A DNA stretch of 45,266 nucleotides from Verrucomicrobiales bacterium (GTDB lineage: Bacteria; Verrucomicrobiota; Verrucomicrobiia; Verrucomicrobiales; DEV007): assembly GCA_029213265.1 (NCBI GenBank), contig JARGNG010000037.1:1-45266 (forward strand), given 5' to 3'. The notes under the pieces were generated by a model, which was given only the letters and a program-made list of their open reading frames with translations, did no database searches and was not told where the DNA came from. A program made the translations under genes and the position numbers. Below, piece after piece: positions 36,158 through 42,569 of this stretch (position 1 is its first letter; the number at the start of each line of letters is the position of its first letter).

Positions 36158-36181
36158 CGGCTTTGAGTGTTACGAAAGCCG
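36158..36181 (-). other. Hairpin in the selA-lipoprotein gap
   Basis: CGGCTTT pairs with AAAGCCG over 7 bp with a 10-nt loop in the 112-nt gap between the selA stop and the lipoprotein start. No U tract follows, so it is not a good intrinsic terminator. An AT-rich stretch containing TATAAA lies between it and the lipoprotein start (minus strand) and could belong to an internal promoter, but I see no convincing -35 partner. Confidence 0.35.
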
Positions 36182-36206
36182 TCGACAGGCAAGACGTTGG
36201 AATCTG

Positions 36207-37619
36207 TCAGTCCTTTCGAAAGATTTCCAGTAGATTCTGAACGACAATTGCGTCCTGCTCCGGAAAGATGGTTCGAAGGTCGAGACGAAAACGGTCTTCG
36301 GCGACGTATCCCATCACGGGAACGTCCTTCTCGCGAAGACGCTGCGCCAGTTTCGGGAGGCTCATCGTGGTGGGATTCAATTCGAGCGCCAGGGACGGAA
36401 TCTCCGATTTGGGCATGGTTCCGCCCCCGCAACGGGCAATCGTTTCCACGGTTCCGCATTCGAGCCCTTCGACATCGGAAAGCCCCTCCAGAATCGACTC
36501 AGCGCGCGGGCGCAAATCCTCCTTCACGGACGCAGAGAGCATGCGAATCAACGGAAGCGGCGGCTTTTCACTGCCTGAGGCATGGAGATAGGCGAGAACC
36601 GTTTCCTGCAGCCCGGTGAGAATCATCTTATCGCATCGCAGCGCACGGAAAAACGGCTCCTTCTTGATTCCGGCGACGAGATCGGCACGACCGGCAATGA
36701 TCCCCGCCTGGGGCCCGCCGAACAGTTTGTCTCCACTGACACAGACAAGGTCGACGCCGCGCCGAAGCACTTCCGTCGCCGTCGGCTCCTGCTGAATCGG
36801 GGCCAGCTCGTCGGTGCGGACCATCGCGCCACTCCCGAGATCTTCGACGACAGGCAGCTCATGCTGCTTTCCCAGAGCAACGAGGTCCTCGGTCGAGGGT
36901 TCCTCCGTAAAACCATCCATCCAGAAATTAGATCGGTGCACTTTCAGGAGCATTCCCGTCTTCGGCCCGATCGCCTTCTCGTAGTCGGCGAGGGATGTTT
37001 TGTTGGTCGCGCCCACTTCGACCAGCTTCGCTCCGCTTGCCTCCATGATCTCGGGAACCCGGAAACCACCTCCGATCTCCACCAGTTCCCCCCGGGAGAT
37101 GATGACTTCGTTTTTCTCTCCGTTGGCCAGATGCTTCAGCATCAGGATCAAGGCGGCCGCACAGTTGTTTGTCACCGTCGCTGATTCAGCCTCGATCAGG
37201 GTGGCGAGGCAGGTTTCGAGAAAGCCTCCGCGTTTTCCCCGTTCTCCTGAATCGAGATTGAGCTCGATGTTGTTGTAAAACTGCCCCACCCCGGCAATCG
37301 CTTTGACCACATCCGGGTGCAAAGGCGACCGTCCCAGGTTGGTATGGATACAGACTCCGGTTCCATTGATGACCGGATGAATGCGCGAGCGATAAAGAGA
37401 TTCAATTTCTGAACGAATCGAAGCGACGGTATCTTCGAACTCGCCCGGCTCCGTCGTCCCGGCTTTGACCCCGTCCCGCATTTTCTCGACGGTCTTTCGC
37501 ACCAGATCCGTGATCAGCGGCTGGGGCAGCGGAGGAAGGTCGGCAACCTTCTCCAGGGCCGTAAGAACTTTGTCGACCGCTGGAATGCGGGCAAAAGGAT
37601 TCGGGGATTTGTCGCTCAT
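36207..37619 (-). CDS. selA: L-seryl-tRNA(Sec) selenium transferase SelA
   Basis: A 470-residue PLP enzyme that converts seryl-tRNA(Sec) to selenocysteinyl-tRNA(Sec) using selenophosphate. The PLP lysine is Lys298 in SGDKLFGGPQ, close to the E. coli position (Lys295). Other hallmarks are NGTGVCIHTNLGRSPL (about 85-100), NNCAAALILML, and RGELVEIGGGFRVPEIM. Length matches the family. I chose ATG 37619, since the residues before it (from a GTG at 37637) are not conserved-looking. The gene lies 88 nt downstream of the selD stop and is preceded by a strong hairpin, described separately. It is followed by the putative selenium transporter. Confidence 0.96.
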   Translation of the reverse strand: MSDKSPNPFARIPAVDKVLTALEKVADLPPLPQPLITDLVRKTVEKMRDGVKAGTTEPGEFEDTVASIRSEIESLYRSRIHPVINGTGVCIHTNLGRSPLHPDVVKAIAGVGQFYNNIELNLDSGERGKRGGFLETCLATLIEAESATVTNNCAAALILMLKHLANGEKNEVIISRGELVEIGGGFRVPEIMEASGAKLVEVGATNKTSLADYEKAIGPKTGMLLKVHRSNFWMDGFTEEPSTEDLVALGKQHELPVVEDLGSGAMVRTDELAPIQQEPTATEVLRRGVDLVCVSGDKLFGGPQAGIIAGRADLVAGIKKEPFFRALRCDKMILTGLQETVLAYLHASGSEKPPLPLIRMLSASVKEDLRPRAESILEGLSDVEGLECGTVETIARCGGGTMPKSEIPSLALELNPTTMSLPKLAQRLREKDVPVMGYVAEDRFRLDLRTIFPEQDAIVVQNLLEIFRKD

Positions 37620-37637
37620 CTGCCGATACAAAACCAC

Positions 37638-37702
37638 CCTTCCCCCTTCAGGGCAAGCGCTCCGCTTGCCGGGGAGGAATTTCGAACCGCAGAAAGGAGC
37701 GC
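37638..37702 (-). promoter_or_regulatory. selA: Structured leader upstream of selA with alternative pairings
   Basis: Between the selD stop and selA start, the minus-strand RNA can form a perfect 8-bp hairpin: GGCAAGCG (37670-37663) with CGCTTGCC (37659-37652) and a 3-nt loop. An outer arm, CCTCCCC (37677-37671), could also pair with GGGGAAGG (about 37647-37640), the only purine-rich stretch before selA. A competing helix is possible between GCGCTCC (37702-37696) and GGAGCGC (37663-37657), which would break the hairpin. The layout resembles a translational switch or mRNA-processing element, but no function is shown. Confidence 0.4.
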
Positions 37703-37707
37703 CCGAT

Positions 37708-38766
37708 TTACACGACGGTAATCAAAGAACCTTCGACGCCGCCGGGAGTGATATGCCCCACAATTGCTTTCGAGAGGCTTCCTGCGTCATCAAAAATCTG
37801 GAGGACACGCTCGAGATTGGCTTCCGGCACACAACAAAGAAGACCACCGCTGGTCTGGGCATCGGCGAGCAGATACTTCATCGAATCCGGAACGGAACTG
37901 CAGAATTCCGTATCGGCTTCCGCCGTCTTCAGGTTCTGTTTCGTCCCGCCGGGAACGCAATCCTCTTCCTCGATCAATCGAATGATCTCCGGATCAATGG
38001 CGGGGATATCCTGGGAATGAATCGTCGCGCGGGTTCCGCTGGAGCGGCAGAGGGAAACGAGGTGCCCAAGCAATCCGAATCCAGTCACGTCGGTGGCGCA
38101 TTTTACCAACCCTTCCGCGGCAATGGTCTGCCCGGGCTTGTTGAGCCGGCTCATCAAGTCGATTCCCCGCATTACCATTTCCCCGGAGGCGAGGCCCCGC
38201 TTGATACCGGTCGTCAGGATTCCGGTTCCGAGGGGCTTCGTGAGGACCAGAACATCCCCCGCTTCGGCACCGGCATTGGTGATCATCCGCTTTGGATTCA
38301 CCATTCCCGTCACTGAAAGTCCGTAGATGGGCTCCGGATTCTTGATTGAGTGACCGCCTGCAAGCGCGCATTCTGCTTCGACTACCTTGTCAGCTCCGCC
38401 CCGCAAGATCTCGTGAATCGTTTCCAGCGACAAAATGTCCGCCGGCATCCCCACGATGTTCATTGCAGTGACAGGGCGACCGCCCATCGCATAGACATCC
38501 GAAAGAGAATTCGTCGCTGCAATTTGCCCGTAGAGATAGGGGTCGTCCACGATCGGGGTGAAAAAGTCGACCGTCTGCACCATCGCCAGATCGTCGGAGA
38601 TCTGGTACACGGCTGCGTCGTCGGACGTGCTGGAACCGACGAGAAGACGGGGGTCTTCGTATTGATTGAGCCCGCGCAAGACCTGCGCGAGTGCCTCCTG
38701 GCTAAGCTTGGAGGCTCACCCTGCACAGGATGACAGGGAAGTGAGCTTGATGGATTCTTCTGACAT
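37708..38766 (-). CDS. selD: Selenide, water dikinase SelD, itself a selenoprotein (in-frame UGA = Sec17)
   Basis: Makes selenophosphate from selenide and ATP, the selenium donor for SelA and probably for the SenB-type enzyme. Read from the ATG at 38766, the gene encodes 352 residues with one internal UGA at 38718-38716. The N-terminus, MSEESIKLTSLSSCAGUASK, aligns residue for residue with E. coli SelD (from memory): Sec17 on catalytic Cys17 and Lys20 on Lys20. A Cys at position 14 makes a C-x-x-U motif. The rest is a typical AIR-synthase-fold SelD: DDAAVYQI, VQTVDFFTPIVDDPYLYG, NSLSDVYAMGGRP, and a Gly-rich C-terminal half. A caller that stops at UGA would begin at the TTG at 38679 and lose the active site. 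selA and selB in the same run supply the recoding machinery. Confidence 0.95.
38693..38718 (-). promoter_or_regulatory. selD: SECIS-like hairpin directly after the selD UGA codon
   Basis: Starting right after UGA (38718-38716), GCCUCC (38715-38710) pairs perfectly with GGAGGC (38698-38693) around an 11-nt loop. Flanking bases allow the stem to continue with mismatches across the UGA. An alternative fold pairs GCUU (38707-38704) with AGGC (38696-38693) and has a G at the second loop position, closer to the E. coli-type element. Bacterial SECIS hairpins sit just 3' of the UGA and bind SelB, so position and stability fit. Confidence 0.75.
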
Positions 38767-38856
38767 AGGTAAAGTGTATTACGGCTCTGGACGCGTATGC
38801 TCTCATGAAGCTTTCAACTTTTCCATAAGAATTCCGTTCGCGGTTCCTTCCCTCCC
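38767..38856. promoter_or_regulatory. Divergent selD/senB intergenic region (presumed promoters)
   Basis: This 90-nt gap separates the divergent sel and sen transcription units and must hold the start signals for both if each is transcribed from here. It is more AT-rich than its surroundings. A TTGAAA lies on the minus strand near 38815-38820, but I find no well-spaced -10 partner, and no clear Shine-Dalgarno for either gene. A shared regulator would link selenocysteine and selenoneine pathways; this is inference from layout. Confidence 0.45.
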
Positions 38857-39819
38857 TTGAAAATCATCCTCCACAGCCCAGCCTCCACCGTTCGGCGAAC
38901 CGGAAACCGGCAGACTTCCACGTTTTGGGCAAAGATGCTGCGGGAAGCCGGACACGAGGTGGTCCTGACAGGGAGCTATAGCGGAGAAACCGCCGACATC
39001 CTCGTTGCGCTCCATGCCGACAAGAGCCATGACGCGGCCCTTCGGTTTCTCGAAACCAACCCGGGAGGGAAGTTGGTCCTCGCTCTCACGGGAACGGACA
39101 TCTACCCGCAGCCCGGCGCGGGTGCGATGGATCTGATGCGCAGGGCCCACGCCCTCATTACTTTGCAACGGAAAGCGGTGTTGAAAATTCCGGACAATTG
39201 CCGGGAAAAGGTCGTCCCTGTGATCCAGTCAGCGGAGTGCCTCGCGGAGCGTCCCGAATTGACTCCCTCGTCTTTCGATATCTGTGTGGTCGGACATTTT
39301 CGGGATGTCAAAGATCCCCTGCTCACCGCCCGGGCCGTTCGCGAACTTCCCGCTTCGTCGAAGATCCGGCTTCGCCATGCCGGAGGAATCCTCGATGAAA
39401 AATATGCCGCCCTCGTCGCCCGTGAGGAAAAGGAGAATCCCCGCTACGAATGGCTGGGAGAGCTCAGCGAAATCGAAACGGCCCGCCTCCTCGCCTCGTC
39501 AAAACTGATGGTCCTCACGTCTCTGAGTGAAGGAGGCGCCCGCGTCGTGGGCGAATCCATTGTCCACGGCACGCCCGTCCTTTCGACCCGGATTGACGGA
39601 GTCCTTGGCCTGCTGGGGGATGACTATCCCGGCTTTTTCCCGGTCGGAGATTCCCATGAGTTAGCCGCTCTTCTGGAGCGATGTGAAACCGATGAGGACT
39701 TCTATACCCGACTCAGGAGCGAAGCCCTCGCCTGCGCCGGACAGTTTCATCCGGACCGGGAAAAATCTGCGCTACTTGCCGCAATCGAATTGGCAGGCAC
39801 ATTGTCTCCCAAGTCATGA
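38857..39819 (+). CDS. senB: SenB-like selenosugar synthase (GT-B glycosyltransferase family)
   Basis: A 320-residue GT-B glycosyltransferase. In the selenoneine pathway described in Variovorax, SenB joins selenophosphate-derived selenium to a UDP-sugar to give a selenosugar. The N-terminus MKIILHSPAS followed by RTGNRQTSTFWAKMLREAGH, the DILVALHADKS segment and LVLALTGTDIY fit this subfamily as I recall it. The C-terminal half has the nucleotide-sugar motif SEGGARVVGESIVHGTPV with two Glu 8 apart. The start is a TTG at 38857: the frame is closed by TGA at 38806 and no ATG lies between. Its stop overlaps the senA start by 4 nt, and selD lies divergently 90 nt away, all supporting a selenium role. 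A generic glycosyltransferase is the alternative. Confidence 0.88.
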   Translation: MKIILHSPASTVRRTGNRQTSTFWAKMLREAGHEVVLTGSYSGETADILVALHADKSHDAALRFLETNPGGKLVLALTGTDIYPQPGAGAMDLMRRAHALITLQRKAVLKIPDNCREKVVPVIQSAECLAERPELTPSSFDICVVGHFRDVKDPLLTARAVRELPASSKIRLRHAGGILDEKYAALVAREEKENPRYEWLGELSEIETARLLASSKLMVLTSLSEGGARVVGESIVHGTPVLSTRIDGVLGLLGDDYPGFFPVGDSHELAALLERCETDEDFYTRLRSEALACAGQFHPDREKSALLAAIELAGTLSPKS

Positions 39820-41105
39820 GCGTGCTCCACCAGGAAGATCTCCTTCAAGCGATTGACCACACCCATCGCCAGATGATGGCCTTGATCGATGACCTCTCCG
39901 GGGAGCAGATCGAGGTGCCCTACGAGAAGGGCATCAACCCTCCGATCTGGGAAGTCGGTCACTCGGCTTTCTTCTACGAATACTTTCTCCTCCGCCCTCT
40001 TTACCGAGTCGATCCCATCATGCCCGGATACGATCCAGTATGGGATTCCTTCGATATCCCCCATCGCGAGCGCTGGAGCCCGGGCGTGGTGCCCGGAAAA
40101 GCCGAAACGCTGCGCTACTATGAGCGCGTCGTTCAGGAAACGATCGATCGTCTCTCGGAGAAGGGAGCGCTTTCGGACGAAGAGTCCTACCTCGGCCAAT
40201 ATGCCATCGCCCACCAGCAAATGCATCTCGAGTCACTCATCTGGTGCCGACAAACACTGGGATTTCAAGCGCCCTCGTTTGCAAAAGAACCGACGCCATC
40301 TCCCCCCGCAGACGCCCCGGGTGATGCCCGGATTCCGGCGGGAACCTACCGCATCGGGGTCCCCGTTCCGGAACCGGACGCCAGGTCAGTCAATTTCAGC
40401 TTCGACAATGAACGCCCCGGCTTCGAGATGGATCTGGACGGTTTTTCCATTTCTAAAACCCTCGTCTCACTGGGTCAGTATCTCGAATTTGTCGAAGACG
40501 GCGGATACACCACGCCGGAATGGTGGAGCTTCGGCGGCAACTACTGGCGACGGCATTTTGGAAGAGAGGCACCGATTTACTGGGAGAAACTCGATGGGGA
40601 TTGGACGGTTCGACGTTTCAATCAGATCGTGCCGCTCGATCCGCAGGCGCCGATGCTGCACCTGAGTTTCTGGGAGGCAGAAGCCTATTGCAGATGGGCC
40701 GGGCGACGCCTCCCGACCGAGTTCGAATGGGAAGTCGCGGCGCGCGGTCCGGAGGCGCGGAAATTCCCCTGGGGCAGCGAGGCGGCTGGAAACTCCCATG
40801 CCGCACTGGAATGCCATCCTGCCGGAACCGCGCCGGTCACCGCCTACTCCGGCGGTGCTAGTCCTTTCGGTTGCCTCCAGATGATCGGCAGCGCGTGGGA
40901 ATGGACGAGCAGTCAATACCTCCCCTACTCCGGCTTCTGCGTCGATATGTATGCCTACATGTCAACCCTCCAGTTCGGCGACCACAAAACGACCAAAGGC
41001 GGCAGCTGCGCGACTTCTTTTTCCCTGCCGAGGAACACCTATCGCCAGGCCATCTATCCGGACCGAACAGACCAGTTTACCGGGTTTCGAACCTGCGCTT
41101 TCTAG
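39816..41105 (+). CDS. senA: SenA-like selenoneine synthase (EgtB homologue)
   Basis: A 429-residue non-haem iron enzyme built like EgtB: an N-terminal DinB-like helical bundle (about 1-160) and a C-terminal FGE/sulfatase-modifying-factor fold (about 185-429). Iron ligands are evident as His49 (WEVGHSAFF) and the pair His133/His137 in AHQQMHLES, near the 51/134/138 set I recall for a mycobacterial EgtB. The C-terminal domain has LSFWEAEAYCRWAGRRLPTEFEWE, EWTSSQY and KGGSCAT. EgtB forms a C-S bond on hercynine; SenA forms a C-Se bond using the selenosugar from SenB. The 4-nt overlap with senB and proximity to selD favour SenA over EgtB. The hercynine supplier EgtD is not in the window. Confidence 0.9.
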   Translation: MSVLHQEDLLQAIDHTHRQMMALIDDLSGEQIEVPYEKGINPPIWEVGHSAFFYEYFLLRPLYRVDPIMPGYDPVWDSFDIPHRERWSPGVVPGKAETLRYYERVVQETIDRLSEKGALSDEESYLGQYAIAHQQMHLESLIWCRQTLGFQAPSFAKEPTPSPPADAPGDARIPAGTYRIGVPVPEPDARSVNFSFDNERPGFEMDLDGFSISKTLVSLGQYLEFVEDGGYTTPEWWSFGGNYWRRHFGREAPIYWEKLDGDWTVRRFNQIVPLDPQAPMLHLSFWEAEAYCRWAGRRLPTEFEWEVAARGPEARKFPWGSEAAGNSHAALECHPAGTAPVTAYSGGASPFGCLQMIGSAWEWTSSQYLPYSGFCVDMYAYMSTLQFGDHKTTKGGSCATSFSLPRNTYRQAIYPDRTDQFTGFRTCAF

Positions 41106-41151
41106 ACGCAATTGGGATCCGGCTCCGTTTAGCCTGCCACCGGGCCTCCAC

Positions 41152-41685
41152 CTATTCGGCCTTCCGCAGCGACTGAACCGAGTGATTCAACGCACCGGCA
41201 AGCTTTGTAGCGGCGGGAACACTGAGAAAAAACCGAGCTGATTGGCCGTCTTTTTCCTGCTTGAAGATCAATCCTTTTTCCGCCTCATAGGTCAGCGTCC
41301 AGTCTCCCATCCAGCCGCCTTTGTTGATGGAATGAGCCTTCTTCAAGTCCGCTCCTTTCACGAGTGCCCCGGCCAGCGCCTCCGCCGTTTCCGGGGAAAT
41401 GTAAAGTGAGCCGCCCAACAGCTTTGCCGGATCATCGGCTCTCGGCAGCATCAGAAAGGCGAGATTGACCGTCGAATTTCCACCTTCCTGTTTCGTAAAG
41501 TTGACCACGGTGAATCCGCGCTCGTCGTATCCTTCGCGATAAAAAGGCGAGGGATCTCCGATACGCGACGCTCCATCAATGACCGTCTCAAAAATCGTCG
41601 GATCGAAAGTCTCGTCATCGGGATCCCATGCAAGCAACGCCGAGGGCAGGGCGAAAAACGAAAGAAACAGGAGAAGACGAATCAT
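41152..41685 (-). CDS. Small secreted protein, function unknown
   Basis: A protein of about 177 residues with a clear signal peptide (about residues 1-19, hydrophobic core then Ala-Trp). The start is set to the ATG at 41685 because the signal begins there; 10 further in-frame residues precede it. The mature part has no Cys pattern or motif that I recognise. It contains a helical middle with SPETAEALAGALVKGADLKKA and a beta-rich end with WTLTYEAEKGLIFKQE. It is convergent with senA, 46 nt apart, and has no evident tie to the selenium genes. Confidence 0.65.
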   Translation of the reverse strand: MIRLLLFLSFFALPSALLAWDPDDETFDPTIFETVIDGASRIGDPSPFYREGYDERGFTVVNFTKQEGGNSTVNLAFLMLPRADDPAKLLGGSLYISPETAEALAGALVKGADLKKAHSINKGGWMGDWTLTYEAEKGLIFKQEKDGQSARFFLSVPAATKLAGALNHSVQSLRKAE

Positions 41686-41775
41686 GAGATGGGAGGGTAG
41701 CAGTTTCTCCGACAAGGATTCAACGAATACAACGGGAGGGCAAGAAGATCGCTTGCCACAAACCGAAAATTGGAA

Positions 41776-42438
41776 ATGATGAATACCATGAGAATTCCCT
41801 GCCTGCGTCTTTGCCTTTTCGCTTCCTTACTATTCTCCGGAACGGAAATCAACGCAGCGGACGCGGTCTACGAAGTCACGATCACCAATCGGGCGAAGAG
41901 TTCACTGACCTCCATCGTCTGGGCGACCCATGGGAATCAGGCCCGTTTTTTTCAGCGGGGAAAAAAGGCGAGCCCCGGTTTGGCTGAACTGGCGAAAGAC
42001 GGAGGAACGAACCTTGCCAAGAAAGAACTCAAGCGACAATCCAAGGGCGGGCGCGGCGTGCACTCCGTAGGAGTAGCCTTTGGCCCCGGAGCCGGGAGAA
42101 CGACGACCTTCCGGGTCCGCGCGGACGAGCGTCGCCCCTTTCTCTCCTGGGCAACGATGGCGGTCTGCTCGAACGATACCTTCGCCGGCCAGAGCCGCTA
42201 TCGCCTCCCGCAGCGGCTCAATCACACGAGAAGAAAACAGGTCCTCGCCTATGATGCGGGTGCCGAGGTCAATACCGAGACTTCCTCCGATGTCCCCTGC
42301 CTCGGAGGGCACGGAGTCGGCGAAGAGGAAAATGGAGTGGTTCATCTTTCGAATGCCATTCGCGGCGATGCCGACCTCAGGAGAAGCCGGGGCTGGGGAA
42401 ACTACATTGCCACGATTCGGGTCCGGAGGATCAGGTGA
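41776..42438 (+). CDS. Secreted spondin-like domain protein
   Basis: About 220 residues with a signal peptide ending near residue 26 (after INAADA). The mature part follows the bacterial spondin_N pattern: YEVTITNRAKSSLTSIVWATH at the first strands, a PGLAELAKDGGTNLAKK helix, LSWATMAVCSNDTFAG in the middle, and VLAYDAGAEVNTE, the acidic metal-binding loop typical of the family. Such proteins are secreted and of unknown role in bacteria. The start is uncertain: TTG at 41770, ATG at 41776, 41779 or 41788 are all in frame. The last 60 residues are rich in Arg and Gly. Confidence 0.75.
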   Translation: MMNTMRIPCLRLCLFASLLFSGTEINAADAVYEVTITNRAKSSLTSIVWATHGNQARFFQRGKKASPGLAELAKDGGTNLAKKELKRQSKGGRGVHSVGVAFGPGAGRTTTFRVRADERRPFLSWATMAVCSNDTFAGQSRYRLPQRLNHTRRKQVLAYDAGAEVNTETSSDVPCLGGHGVGEEENGVVHLSNAIRGDADLRRSRGWGNYIATIRVRRIR

Positions 42439-42569
42439 ATCCATCCATCGGGAACGACCGCTCCTCACTCCCGGAGAATCATTTGGGTGCGCTTCCAGGT
42501 TAAAACTCGCCGCACGGAACAGCGAGACTCTCGATCGACCGCCGCACTTGTGCCTCTTGCTCCGGGGAC

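Noticed and set aside
37708..38679. selD as a shorter gene starting at TTG 38679, or as a pseudogene broken by UGA
   Set aside because: The sequence upstream of the UGA is clearly SelD-like and the UGA sits exactly at the catalytic position with a hairpin behind it, next to selA and selB. Recoding explains this better than truncation.
39816..41105. EgtB-like protein as formylglycine-generating enzyme for the three sulfatases
   Set aside because: The C-terminal fold is shared with FGE, but the N-terminal DinB-like part and the iron-binding His pattern identify an EgtB/SenA-type enzyme, and it is coupled to senB, not to the sulfatases.
30433..41105. tRNA-Sec (selC) in the selenium island
   Set aside because: The gaps of 90, 112 and 117 nt were read on both strands; none shows a roughly 95-nt tRNA-like fold with a UCA anticodon. 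It must lie elsewhere.
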